Shown here: positions 42,968 to 54,810 of the stretch, piece after piece | How the letters are laid out: the number at the start of each line of letters is the position of its first letter | Numbering within the stretch: position 1 is the first letter of the stretch | Source: Boesenbergia rotunda | Taxonomy: Eukaryota > Streptophyta > Magnoliopsida > Zingiberales > Zingiberaceae | Length of the DNA stretch: 64,000 bases | Assembly (NCBI GenBank): GCA_024364735.1 | Contig: JAGFNQ010009515.1 | Span: forward strand, 58,449 to 122,448 | Direction of reading: 5' to 3' | The notes under the pieces: generated by a model | The model's input: the letters and a program-made list of their open reading frames with translations, nothing else | The model's database searches: none | Told to the model about the DNA's origin: nothing | Translations under genes and position numbers: made by a program

Positions 42968-43797
42968 TTATCTAATTCTGATACGACAGTGAATTTACTA
43001 TTTAAATCAAGTGTTAAGAATTTTCTTTCGAATTCATTAAGCCCTTCGTGGAGTATAAAATTTCACATCTACTGACATCAAAATTAAAATCATGAATTTC
43101 ATCCAAGACTTAGATGTTAACTGTCGAAATTTTTTTGTACGTGGCTATAGTCCTAATTAAAAATTGATTTTTTCCCCTAATATTCTGAAGGCGAGATCAT
43201 CGCACCAATTGAAAGAAAAAAAGGAGAGAGAAAGGAATTAACATAGCCACGTACAGAAGAAAAGGAAAAAAAATATCAATGAATTTTGTTTATTTTGGAG
43301 AGATTAGAATTAAGTATTATTCATTTTCTATTACATAAATTATTTTGATGCTCTCTAAATTATGGTCTAAATTATTTTGTTTGTGCATATTTGATTATTA
43401 TGATATGTCATATTGCTATTATGAAATTTTATGATATATTTCTGAGGTATGCTAATTTTAGACCATTTGGTACTATTTTGGGTATTTTTCATAGTAGTGA
43501 GCTCGCCTTCGCGGGACAGATTATGATAAAATACTATTATTGGAAAATTATTATTATTAATGTGGCGTTAGGAATTATTTTGATGATGCACCTACCCTAT
43601 CGGTTTGTCTTTATTGATATAGTTCCTAATGAATGGTAATTATATTTTAAAGTTCTCAATATCCTCTCGATATTAGCTTTAAGAATATAATTATTTTCTG
43701 TGATATGAGAGTTATTTTATGCATTGTAATTCGGGACCCTTCGGCGGGATTGCTTTTGCATGAGATAATTTTATTGTGGTCATAAGCTCTATTTCTT
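42968..43797 (+). other. Copia leader with an inverted repeat
   Basis: Non-coding. TGTACGTGGCTATA near 43136 and its complement ATAGCCACGTACA near 43243 could form a stem around a loop of about 95 bases, in the place where packaging signals lie. Confidence 0.45.
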
Positions 43798-44790
43798 TTG
43801 TTGGATATGCTTGATAACAAATCTCCCATTAATGTACAAATTCCAGCTTTGCCTATGAGTATGAACTCTTTACCAAAGTTGAATGGAACTAATTATGAGG
43901 ACTGGGTGAGTATGAACTCTTTACCAAAGTTGAATGGAACTAATTATGAGGACTGGGTGAGTATGAACTCTTTACCAAAGTTGAATGGAACTAATTATGA
44001 GGACCGGGTTAACTCTGTTAAGTTGTTCCTTGCTATTTCTAACGTTGACGCTGCCCTTACTGAAAATGAGCCTGAAGTTCCCACACCTGAGTCTTCCGCT
44101 GCTGTTATAACCAAACATGATAAGTGGGCTCATTCTAATAAAGTGTGTCTGATGACTATGAAGTTCACTATGGACAAGACCATCAAAGATAATATTCCTA
44201 AGACAAACAGTGCTAAAGAATTTCTTGTGTCTGTGGGCAAGAATTCAAGAAATTTGATAAGACAGAAAAGGTCTCCTATCTTTCATTACTGACAAAAACT
44301 AGATATGATGGTGTATCAGGTGTGCGCGAGCATGCCATGAAGCTCACCAATTGGTACAACAAGTTAAAATCCATGAAAGTGGAATTGGGAAGTGATTTTT
44401 TGGTCTGGCAAGTATTAGACTCTCTTCCTTCTGAATTTGATGTTCTTAAAACTTCCTATAATGCACAAAAGGAAGAGTGGTCTATTGATGAGCTTGTAGC
44501 CATTCTTAGTCAGGAGGAGCAAAATATGAGAAAGGGTAAAGGACAAGTTGTTCAGTTGGTTTCTCATAAGAGTCATGAGCAAAAGAAGAAATATTTTAAG
44601 GGGAAGAGTAACAAGCCTCAATCAAGAAGAAGTGGAGTGATAAATCAGGACCTTCCTCAGTTCATGAAGGTGGTGACTCATCTGGTATTAAAAAGAGATT
44701 TAATGGCATTTGCAAGTTTTGTGATGTATTTGGGCACAAACAATCTGACTGCTTTAAGTTTAAGAAGTGGTTAGAGATAAAGCAAAAGCA
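43798..44790 (+). pseudogene. Copia gag with triplicated N-terminal segment, frameshifted
   Basis: The frame opens at 43798. A 51 bp unit coding MNSLPKLNGTNYEDWVS occurs three times in frame (43856-43906, 43907-43957, 43958-44008). This is the conserved start of copia gags (LNGTNY..W), normally present once. The gag core continues to about 44260, where the frame shifts, then at 44322-44640 with SLPSEFDVLKTSYN and SIDELVAILSQEE. A zinc knuckle, CKFCDVFGHKQSDC, follows at about 44709-44750 in the frame of the downstream pol. At least two frame changes prevent a full product. Confidence 0.75.
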
Positions 44791-44821
44791 AAACCAAAAG
44801 CAAGGTATTCATCATGCTCTA

Positions 44822-46441
44822 GTGTGCTTTGAATCTAATCTTGTAGATGTACCTTCTCATACTTGGTGGTTAGACTCTGGTACGACAATTCATATTACTA
44901 AATATGTGCAGGAGCTCAAAACCAGGAGAAGACCAAATGAAGGGGAGGTGTCTGTTGCAGTTGGAAATGGAATGAATGTCAAAGTAGAGTACATAGGAGT
45001 AGTTGCTTTAAAATTAAGTGGTGGACATGAGTTGGTTTTGCAAGACACCGTTTGTGTACCTTCTATGAGAAGGAATTTAATTTCAGTTTCTGTTTTGGAT
45101 GATTGTGGTTACTCCTTTCATTTTGGATCCAATAAAGTTATTTTATATTATGAATATACTATTGTTGGTTATGGTGTCAAATTGAATGGCATGTATATGT
45201 TGAATCTTGATCCTCTTTCTATTGAAACACGTCATACCAATGTTAATAATGTTGTTGGGCAAAAACGTGGAAAAGCCATTGAGAACTCTTTTATGTTGTG
45301 GCATAAGAGATTGAGATATATATCTCGAGAACGGATGGAGAGATTGATCAAGGAGAATATTCTTCATAGTGTGGACTTCTCAGATTTTGACACTTGTGTT
45401 GATTGTGTGAAAGGGAAGCTTGCTGCTGGAGTTAGAAAGAATAGAGTTGTTAGAAGTGATGGGATACTGCAGTTGATTTATACAGATATCTGTGGGCCAA
45501 TTACTCCCATTGCTTTGGGAGGATATAGATATTTCATTACTTTTATTGATGATTTTTCAAAGTTTGGTTGGATTGATTTGTTGCGTGAAAAATCAGACTC
45601 TTTAGATGCTTTTAAGAATTTTAAAGCTGCCGTTGAGTTGAAATTTGGCACACAGGTTAAGAGTGTTAGATCTGATAGAGGTGGCGAATTCTATGGAAGG
45701 TATGATGAAATTGGCAGGAATCCTGACCCCTTTGCAAGGTTTTTACAGGATTGTGGTATTGAGGCACAGTATACTATGCCTGACACTCCGCAGCAAAATG
45801 GTGTTGCTGAAAGGCGAAATTGCACACTCATGGAGATGGTTAGATGTATGCTTAGTCATTCAAGTCTTCCTGATTTTCTATGGGGAGAGGCCTTAAGGAC
45901 AGCAGCTTATATTTTAAATCATGTGCCAAGTAAATCAGTTCCAAGGACCCCATATGAACTTATGACAGGGAGAAGGCCTACTTTGAAGCATTTTCGTGTC
46001 TGGGGCTGTAAGGCAGAAGTCAAGGTCTACAATCCAGAAATAAAGAAGCTTGATCCTAAGACGATTAGTGGGTTTTTTGTAGGATACTGTGTTGGATCTA
46101 GGGGTTCTAGATTTTATTGTCCAACTCATACCACTAGAGTTGTTGAATCTGAACGTGCTATCTATTTTGAAAGCGATTTAGAACATGTTGCAACTCAGGA
46201 GCCACGTGTAGTTAACTTCAGAGAAGAGTATGTTAATATTCCTGTACCTATTACTCCTTTGCCCGAATCTATGCCAGTCATTACCACTCATGATGAAGCC
46301 ACGAATCCCATTATTGATACTAATGTTGATATGCATGTTGACTATGATGTTCAGAATCCTGATGTTATTATACCTAATGATGATATGCATGCTGACAATG
46401 ATGTTCAGAACCCTGATGTTACTATGCCTCAATTGAGGTGA
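44822..46441 (+). pseudogene. Copia protease and integrase
   Basis: 539 aa, open from upstream of 44822. The protease site is WWLDSGTTIHIT (catalytic DSG). The post-protease VPSMRRNLISVSVLDD follows. The integrase zinc region has WHKRLRYIS and CVDCVKGK: the second His of the HHCC set (normally in RLGH) is replaced, since it reads RLRY. The integrase core has IYTDICGP, VRSDRGGEF and QQNGVAERRN, so D, D and E are all present. The frame ends at a TGA (46439-46441), 15 bases before the inserted LTR at 46456. It ends in a repeated DMH.D.DVQNPDV motif. The enzyme would insert element DNA; the lost His and missing reverse transcriptase make it non-functional. Confidence 0.85.
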
Positions 46442-46455
46442 TCTCAACGTGTTCC

Positions 46456-48754
46456 TGTTAGTGATATGAGAGAAATGTCCTAAGGCAATCGCCTTATGAT
46501 TGTAAATATTTATTTTAATAAATGATAATTTACTATTTGAGTATACATGTTTGTGTATTTGATTGGGATCTTAAACTCATCTACTGAATGTCCGCAATAC
46601 AATTCACAGCATAAGAGAATTTGTGATGGGATCACAACTAGTGATTATCTCTAAATGTGCAATTGTGAAGTATTGAAAATATCCCTAGTCGATGAATTGA
46701 TAAAAACGGACACTATCAATTCTGTTGAGACTAGCATGGGTTATTCTCTAATCAGCTGATTCTCACTCGCTGGTGACATTGGGATGTCCGGAGATAAACA
46801 TGGATGCTAGTTAAGGGAACTAGTTCATTGCAGTGACTGACTGTAAAACTTCATATGGTAGTCTATACATAGACAGGTCAGTGAAGTTCTTACCGCAGCT
46901 TAAGTGCGATGTTCCTTTGACTTGCGGTGTTCAAGTCATCTTGGTCATGGAGACTTATACTTTAACATCTTAAGCAAGCATCTACAAGGAGGTGTGGACC
47001 CAGGATGGTTGGGTATAAGCCGAAGTGCCCGAAGATGTTTGAACAGCCTACAAAGGATTCACCACTCCTTGCGAGGAGATGTATGCCCAGGCCTATCGTC
47101 GGATTGTTACTTAAAGCCTCTGGCCAGAGCATGTCATATTTAGAGTATGAGTCTCTTAAATACATGAGAGTAATTAGAAATCCAAAGGACGAGAAAGACA
47201 CTACTTGGGCTAGGTGTGACATAGTAAGCCTAGTGGGGACTGACACACACAGACCATGTCCTGAACCAAGTGGGTATAAGATGGTGAAGGGAATGAGGCA
47301 CGATACATTAGAGCTGCTGAAGGGTTTCAGAATAATTTATGAGGTCAACCGTTGATCTTTCGATTAATTGGGGATCATGATGTACTACTAGGTGACACTC
47401 ATGATCGTTCTATAATTGATGAATTATAGACGGCCAACATAAATCGAAAGCCTATTTAGTCACACGCACTACGAGTAATCCGAGGGATTTAAAACGAGTT
47501 GAAAAATTAGATTTTCCGATCAAGAGAAATAAGTCGAATCTGAATTTATCAGAGGCGCAACGGAAGCTTAAAATGGCTAAGTCTTTTGAAGGCTTATTGG
47601 GCGAATTAAATGAGTTTAATTCGCGAGGGAAGGGCTTGGAGTGGCCGGCCAAAGAGGGTGCCCACTCTCTTTGGTTTGGCCGGCCACCTAAAGGAGAGAA
47701 ACCAATTTAATTGGTTTAAATTATAAAATAAATCAAGTGCGATTTGTTTTATAAAATTATGGATAAATAAATTTATATAAAGAAATTTATATAAAGAGAT
47801 TTATGTAAAGAAATTTATATAAAGGAATTTATAGAAATTTATTCTTTTTTATGGAAATTAAAATGAACCATGGATCGGTTTATTTTAATTTTATAAAATT
47901 AATTATGAATTAATTTTTCCATGATAAGAAAAATTTTATAAATTTCTTGTAAATTTTATTCCATAATAAAAGGAGAGATGTATTTGTTTTATTATAAAAT
48001 TAGTTATAATAAAACTTGGCATAAACGGAATAATTCATAAGAAAATTTATAGGATAAATTTCTTATGAAAAATTCCGTTAAAGAGGAGACTTGACAAGGG
48101 AGAGGCTACTATATAAAGGAACCAAGGCTAGGCTTGAATTCCTCAATTGAGTAATCAAGAGAATAGCTCTCTCCCTCTCTCTCTCTATTTCGCCCACTCT
48201 CTCTCTAGGGTCGGCTCTCTCTCCTCCCCTAGGGCCGGCGCCCACTCTCTCTCTAGGGCCGGCTCTCTATCCTCCCCTAGGGCCGGCGCAAGTCTCTTCC
48301 ACCAAGAAGGTGTCAAAGAAGAAGTAGAAGCGGGTTGCATCTCCTTCCTTCCCGGAATTTTGATTCCGTTACTTGGTGGTTAGTTTCCTTTCTTCTCTCT
48401 TGATCTTCTAGTTGTGCCTTTAGAGAATCTAGTAGTTCTCGTTGGCTCAAAACTCGTGACTTTGCGAAGTCATCCCGAAGAGAACTCGGCGTGGACGCGA
48501 ATAGAGGCGGAGCTTCCAAGGGACGCTACAGTTGGATCTCGTCCCTTTCTTCGAGTTACGCGAGGTACAAAGTAAATTAGTTTACTTTTTTGCAAAATTT
48601 TAATTTATGATCATGTCCACACATCATAAGGTCGCATGCTAGATACGTGGTTAAAAATAATTTGAGAAATTATTTATGCTAATTCTTCCGCTGCACGTAA
48701 ATATTTTAAAATTTACGAACTCATATCCTTGTCAACATGCACCCAGTCCCAACA
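46456..48754 (+). repeat. 5' LTR of the younger copia element
   Basis: 2299 bp, TGTTAGTGAT...GTCCCAACA. TATA candidate ACTATATAAAGG at 48108-48119. The leader side (48165-48300) has repeated CTCTCTCT and GGGCCGGC words. An open frame of 116 codons (47005-47355) recurs in the 3' LTR; see findings. Confidence 0.92.
48108..48119 (+). promoter_or_regulatory. LTR TATA box
   Basis: ACTATATAAAGG; the solo LTR has ACTATATAAGG at 57484. Confidence 0.7.
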
Positions 48755-48755
48755 A

Positions 48756-48767
48756 TGGTATCAGAGC
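48756..48767 (+). other. Primer-binding site (initiator tRNA-Met)
   Basis: TGGTATCAGAGC one base inside the 5' LTR. Confidence 0.9.
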
Positions 48768-48821
48768 CGGTTAGTGTTTGACATAATCATATAATCACTA
48801 CAAGGAAAAAGTTAAACAACA

Positions 48822-49085
48822 ACGCTTTTTCCGCGTTGTCGTTAATGCTTAAAAAGCGATATTGATGAAGCCGTTGTAGAAAGTATATCTACGACAACGC
48901 TTTTTCCGCGTTGTGGTTTGGAGCAAAGACAACGCTTTTTTCGCGTTGTCTATTGGTTTTTAAAAAGCGTTGTTATTGACGCTGTTGTTAAAAGTCGGGT
49001 ATCAAAGACAACGCGGAAAAAACGTTGTGGTTTGGCACAAAGACAACGCAAAAATCGTGTTGTGTATTGTTACTTAAAAACGTTG
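48822..49085. repeat. Left subterminal repeat array of the CACTA
   Basis: About ten copies of ACAACGCTTTTT or its inverse AAAAAGCGTTGT, many paired head to head as short hairpins (ACAACGC..TTTTTCCGCGTTGT). Confidence 0.85.
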
Positions 49086-51324
49086 TCTTTTTAATAGGCA
49101 GTGTTTTTCACAATTTATAAATATTTTTATTCACAATTGATAATATTCACAATTTATAATATTCACAATTTACAAGCATTTTTATTCACAATTGATAATA
49201 TTCACAATTTACACTGATAATAGTTTACAAAATTCACTTATAATACAGTGCATTATTTACAAAAGTGTTTGTATTCCATATTAAATACAAAAAATATCTC
49301 AATTCACAAGTTCTATAAAACTTCATCATTCACAAGTTGTTCTTTGGGGCTGCTTGTTAACTCGATCTGCTTTAACACTGCATAAAAATAATAAATTGGG
49401 ATAAGAGATTATATACACACAAATAAGACTGCTTCCATATATGACAACTAAAAAGAATATAAAGCATACCTAGATGAACTATTAGAGATTATGATAAACA
49501 GAATCAATATAACACTGACCTTTTGTTAACTGAAAAATATGCAGAGCACAACGCTCAACGACAAGTCTTATTGGGCCACTCCCATTCTTTAACTGAAAAG
49601 ATCTATGTCTAATGAACTAGGTTGCAGATTCAGTCATATCCATAAGTACTTGTAGCAGATCCTGGAACTCATTATCTTCCATGTACTGAGAATAAATAAG
49701 ATTGTGCATCAGTGCCTCAATGCAAAATAAAACAAAAGTATACAAAAAATCTCATAAAGCATCTTAAAGAAACTAAAACATTTGATGTATTAGAACTAAA
49801 TGACAGCTTAAAGCAAAGTGCTCAGATGTCATCACAGCGTTGTTTTTGATAGAACTGCATTAAAGCAAATTGCTAGAACAAAAACGAAACAAAATGCTCA
49901 GATGTCATCACTGCGTTGAAACCAACTATAGGCACCAAGGAAGCTAACAGTGTTCTAAAAACCACCTACAAAGGCACAGTAATGTTATGTGACAAAAGTG
50001 TCACCTCTTTATTAGAAATAAAACATTTGATGTATTAGAACTAAATGACAGCTTAAAGCAAAGTAGCAAACATTTGATGTATTAGAACTAAATGACACAA
50101 TCAAACAAGGAAAGAAAATGAGTTTCAGAAGGTTCCCTACCAGAAATTCCATATTCTGATGTCCTGTTCACCAAAGAAGAGAAGATTTTGTCAAGAATGA
50201 AACAGTTTGAGAGGCCGGAGCTACAATTATGTGCAAGTTAAATTATTAAGATGCATTCACAAAACCATCGTGGGTCCTAAGGAAGAATCATTGGCATTGG
50301 ATCAATAGTTTTGACTTGTTAAAAAGAAAATTGATAAAAATTACAGATTAAAAAAACACACTGAATATTTGGTCTCAACATTAGTTCCAAGAACTCAACA
50401 AGAAAAACATGGATTTTAAATATTATAAAGGGTCTGATTCTGAATAGCTGACTTTCACAGAGAAAACGAGAAAATAATTATCAACCATGAACCATTTGCA
50501 AAGTTCAAAGAGTTAAAAAAAAATGAAAAAAAAACGCCAAATCTTCAAGGACTTACTTTTCTTCTGTTTTGTTGTCTCCTTCAGCAACTGTACCACTTGC
50601 TGAACTGGAAAAGCAAAGCTTACTCTGGAAATTGACATGAAAAAAATCAACAATTTTAAAAATAACTAACTTAAGAGAACTTCAAACAACAGGGAGAGTA
50701 TCGTTAATCAAGAAACTGCATCTGGAAAAAAGAAAGAGCCTAAGAGGCTCAGAAGAGTCAGAACACAGGTTACCAAAACTAAAGAAGCATCATATAGTGT
50801 ATACGAGATGATAATGTAGAAGCATCATATAGCATATACGAGATGATAATGTAGTCCAACAAATATTGAGACCATTAGACAAGAAACTCCGGTCGATATA
50901 TGAATTCTGCATATGAACAAATCCAAAGTAAGCACGGATCTTAAATAAGAATGTATATGAATTCTGCAAACAATTCAGATGCAAGAGTTGATGATGCCAA
51001 ATTTAAAGTGAAAAAGAAGCTTCAAATAATCCAATAAAAAAAGAAGCATAATAAAACCAAAAAATTCACTAGTACAGTGACCAAATAGTATACAAGGATA
51101 ATCGATCAAAGACAAGTATTTAATATTCTAATTTTGAAGTCCAAGGAATTCCCAGACAAGACAAATAAAAGCTCACAGGTATCACTAGTTTGTTGGATAA
51201 AAAAGATAACGCAATTTTATATGACCAGTAGCATCATGTAACGTTATATAATAGCATGGGCTAAGAAATTTTGAGATAGCATGCATTCAGTGGACTTCTA
51301 TAACTATTGAACAATAGAACTTAC
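49086..51324 (-). other. CACTA interior, possible captured exons, 3' part
   Basis: No long frame. On the minus strand, short open stretches next to AG/GT borders occur near 50570-50625 (SKLCFSSSASGTVAEGDNKT), 49520-49600 (NGSGPIRLVVERCALHIFQL) and 49320-49380 (LKQIELTSSPKEQLVNDE before a stop). They could be the later exons of the gene fragment seen at 51325-51958. The protein is not recognised. Confidence 0.35.
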
Positions 51325-51958
51325 TAATGCATATACATAACGACTGAAAGGCCCATCTGTAAAGCTGTTCCACGACATATAAAACTGATCTGCAAAAAGA
51401 AGACACTTTGATCATGAGATACAAGAGACAGTCTGGGATCAGAATCATTTTCGACATTTAGCAAGCTTTTAAACATCAAGACATCATTCTAAAAAATAAT
51501 CCTTCACAAAAAGATGGAAAGCAAAGGTAATATAACTAACAAGTAACAAACCAATTATCCTTTTCAATTACTTACCTCTAAGTTTGTGGCCCCATAGTGA
51601 GCTCACACCATTTGCCTTGTGTGCTGCAAAAGTAGATAAGAAAGATATATAAGCTTAAGGAAAATGTTGAGAGAGAAGATATTGCCTTTAATAGAATGGA
51701 ACAAGTGGAGGATAGACAATATTTTTAAAGTTTAATGCTTTTGCAGATGCAATCGAAATAAGAAAAAACTAAGAATAATTAACAGATAAAAATTAAATGG
51801 ATAGGCAAATAGCTGGCACAAAATTCTCAAGTCAAAACTAATAGTAACTTACCTCACCTACGCGTATAGAACTTGATTAGCCCATAACTCACAGTGAAGA
51901 ACTTGATTAGCCGGCCAGAGAACATTTGATTGTCTGTAGCTTCGCAAATCTGAAAAAC
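51325..51958 (-). pseudogene. Captured multi-exon gene fragment, unidentified
   Basis: Three exon-like pieces on the minus strand: 51958-51853 (starting VFQICEATDNQMFSGRLIKF), 51623-51576 (HKANGVSSLWGHKLR) and 51389-51325 (DQFYMSWNSFTDGPFSRYV). The last two have consensus AG acceptors and GTAAGT donors, and their phases join exactly (2+46 and 2+63). The first ends at a stop before its donor and holds a repeated LIKF(F/Y)T word, so it is damaged. I infer that the CACTA copied part of a host gene with introns. I do not recognise the gene. Confidence 0.45.
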
Positions 51959-52445
51959 CTGCACAGATCAACATGCAATTCAATCAGATTAAAATGAAGA
52001 ATAAAGGCTATATCAGTATAAAAATTGGGATAATCGAGTGTGATAGTTTCTCTTTTTTGACTGAAATGGCAAAAGCTTATTACACTTTGTCAGTATCCTT
52101 TTAGAAATTGCTCAAGGTCATCATCATACCTGGAAGATTTGAACGAACCAGAAGGTGGTTGCAGTGGTAATCAGGTTGTATACAAAATTTAAATCAGAAT
52201 AAAACAGTGTATACCTCCACATGTAGCTCAGCTTCACATACTGGCAACAGAGAATATTATTAGGAAAAATAATAAAAAATTAGAATAAAACATTATGACT
52301 GGGGTGAGCATACTTGGGTGTTATCAAGAAAGACTGCTTCACATACCTCCATATGTTACAACTACAAAAGAATATAAAGCATACCTAGATGGACTTGTGA
52401 GGTAGAGACATGCTCGTTTACAGTTTGTAGCATCTACATGCTCAA

Positions 52446-52697
52446 CTAACAAGTCAACATCTTCCTTCTATATATTACACTGACAGATGTATGATATGTC
52501 ATATCTATACCGTTACAATACAGATGTGCCCTTATAGTTTGTATATTTTTCTTCTTTAGATTACCACATTTTGCACATGGGCAAGATATTCCCATATTCG
52601 GATCATTACTGTTTTCCAATGCAAATATCAAGAAAGCCTCAACTCCATTCTCATATTCACGGGATAGTCTATCCTTTGACATCCATTCTTTGTCCAT
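52446..52697 (-). pseudogene. CACTA transposase-associated domain remnant
   Basis: 83 aa, with DKEWMSKDRLSREYENGVEA, FALENSNDPNMGISCPCAKC and IRAHLYCNGIDMTYHT. This matches the N-terminal transposase-associated domain of plant CACTA proteins (Transpos_assoc), including its C-x-C-x2-C cysteines and the HL...G motif. The DDE catalytic part (TNP2) is absent, so the element must rely on another copy for movement. Confidence 0.8.
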
Positions 52698-52739
52698 TCT
52701 TATTTTAACTAATAAATCAACGATGAGCTAATACCTAAA

Positions 52740-54000
52740 AAGGAACTGTAATTAATAAATCTAAAATATTAACACAAACAATAGTGTGAAATAGTAACAA
52801 AATATTCAAACAATTAATCAAAATGGTATGTAGCTGTATGATTAGCAAAACATAGGAAGTAAATAATGTAGTAATATGCAATTGGATATTGTGTTAGTTT
52901 ATTTCCTCAAGAGAAAAGCAGGTAGAACACTGTATAATAGGCCATGTTACTTTTACTATCTCATTCAGACTAATAATACAGATTATTCTTTCTTTAAAAT
53001 GCAGATCTTGGGATTATCTTCAAAAAATATATATATACAAGATAGAGATTTTATTGAGGCTCAATGTATGCTTAGTTGCTTTAAATATGGATTCGACGGT
53101 ATAATAGTCCCTTATGTATTACTAGGTTGATTCCATCTCCACGTAGAAGATGATAGTAGAGGATGATAATTCTTAATATATCAACTAAAAGGTCTTTTAA
53201 TAGAAGCTATGCTTCAATATCTAACATTGAATTCAGAAAATTTTGGTATATATCAGATCTAAAATAGATACATTTCTATTAATGAAAGACTCCATCTATG
53301 TACAGTTATTACACAAAATACAAAGCCCTTCTAATTGAGATAGCCAACTCCCAGATCCACTGACCTCAGTATTTTACATGATAAAAAAAATTCACTTTTA
53401 GTCACTCTGAAAAGAAAAAGGATGATTGTTTTCTTTGATAAGCAAAGTTGGAATTCATACTATGGATCAGGTTCGCTCTTGACAGAATTGTCAAAGCCCT
53501 TCATGTAATGTGTGCGCTTCCAGTTTCAACTGTAAATCTATGTGACAATATCTCCTACATTAAGTTGATGCAAGTTAAAAGCTAGTTCCACCTTCATAGA
53601 ATACTGACAAAATGGTTTCTTGATTTTAGATATGGGTGATCTAGGCACACACAACCTACAGCAATTATGTAACCCAATATAGGCTAACAATTTTTTAAAA
53701 AAATTAAAATAATGGGTAGATTCTCTGTTCTCCAAGTTCACTATGAATTCATCAAAGTTATAATTCTTTACTAAAATGTAAATGAAATAAAAAAAAGATG
53801 TCATCCTTCAAAATTTCAATCCGCTGTCTTTTTGTTTTACATGATCATTTTGTTTTGTGATTAGTAATCTTCATGAGGTAAATACAATCAAAGTTATCTT
53901 CTTGTTGCATTTTGTAGTTTATTCTTGTGATCATCTTATTTCTTTTATTTCATTCGTAGATTCTTAGAACACCTGATCTAGTACACCTAATAGCATACTG
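52740..54000. other. CACTA interior, AT-rich, no clear gene
   Basis: Open stretches at 52876-53130 (+) and 53538-53804 (-) lack recognisable features. A pyrimidine tract and AG just before 54011 could be an acceptor for the following open segment. Confidence 0.35.
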
Positions 54001-54010
54001 TTGTACTTCC

Positions 54011-54240
54011 AGGTTTGGGTTGCAACAGACACTGGGAATCTGGAAGTAGCATACATTCCATTTCAGAAACCCTTAAGGATTTCGGAAACCCTAAACTGGA
54101 AAATGCCTAGGGGTTTAGAATCTATCGATCTTACTCCCAAAGCGGTAAGAGAGAAGTGTGATTCGAGGAGGATGTACCTTGGTGTAGTAATTTGCAACCC
54201 CCTTCTCCCCGAGCGTCACCAGCAGAAGCTTGAAATTTGA
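54011..54240 (+). pseudogene. Exon-like open segment, unidentified
   Basis: The stretch follows TTGTACTTCCAG and reads VWVATDTGNLEVAYIPFQK, then SIDLTPKAVREKCDSRRMYL, ending in a stop at 54238. It may be another captured fragment or the element's own second gene. No family is recognised. Confidence 0.3.
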
Positions 54241-54308
54241 CCACCACAGAGTCAGAATGTCGGCGACTGCGAGAGAGAGAGATGGAGAGGGTAGTGGCGA
54301 GCGTCGTG

Positions 54309-54377
54309 ATGCTGCCGCTGGGGTTCAGTTTCCACTCGACGGACGAAGAGCTCGTGGAGGATACTTCTTGGTGGTGA
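54309..54377 (+). pseudogene. NAC-domain-like fragment
   Basis: The frame starting at 54309 reads MLPLGFSFHSTDEELVEDTS, close to the N-terminal signature of NAC transcription factors (LPPGFRFHPTDEELV), and stops after 22 codons. The length and the loss of the rest of the domain make it a fragment carried by the CACTA. Confidence 0.55.
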
Positions 54378-54587
54378 GCTAGGAGAAGATGTATGTTCAC
54401 CAGATCGTACACAATGTCGATTTGGTGGAGAGGAGAGGACGAGGGAGGTGGCAATGAGGGAGGTGGAGGGAGGTGGAGGGAGATATTTCGCGGAGAAAAG
54501 AAGCGCGGAGAGATTTTTCGCGAGCCGCCGAGGGTTGGCAATGAGCGAGGTGGAGGGAGGGGATGTGTTTTTTATTTTAGCGGGAAA

Positions 54588-54795
54588 TACGACAACGCTT
54601 TTAAAAAACGCTTTTGTAACAGCGTTGTCTTTCATCCGAAACCACAACACTAAGCACATCGCATCATTATAAAACGTTGTCGTTATTAAAAAGTAAAACA
54701 CATAGACAACGCTTTTCACTAAAAACGTTGTAAAACAAAAAAAGACAACGTTTTTTTTAAAAAACGTTGTCGATTGGGCGTTGTTGATTGCAAAA
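54588..54795. repeat. Right subterminal repeat array of the CACTA
   Basis: Copies of ACAACGCTTTT, AAAACGTTGT and ACAACGTTTTTT in both directions, mirroring the left array. Confidence 0.85.
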
Positions 54796-54810
54796 ATTCT
54801 TGTAGTGAAT

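Larger units (their letters stand above)
42503..46455 (+). mobile_element. Ty1/copia element, 5' half, interrupted by another copia element
   Basis: LTR 42503-42953, tRNA-Met primer site at 42956, leader, gag in two frames, then protease and integrase up to 46441. At 46456 the LTR of a second element begins in the linker after integrase. Reverse transcriptase and RNase H are not in the window; they may lie beyond 64000 if that second element is complete. Confidence 0.85.
48796..54807. mobile_element. CACTA (En/Spm) transposon, non-autonomous, carrying gene fragments
   Basis: Inverted ends CACTACAAGGAAAAA and (complement) CACTACAAGAATTTTTG, flanked by AAT on both sides (48793-48795 and 54808-54810), the 3 bp duplication expected for CACTA. 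Subterminal arrays of ACAACGC and GCGTTGT lie within 300 bp of the left end and 220 bp of the right end. Length 6012 bp. Only a remnant of transposase-related coding is left; other parts look like captured exons. Confidence 0.92.

Noticed and set aside
43391..43639. 82-codon open frame in the copia leader
   Set aside because: Hydrophobic by AT composition only; lies between primer site and gag with no start context or relatives.
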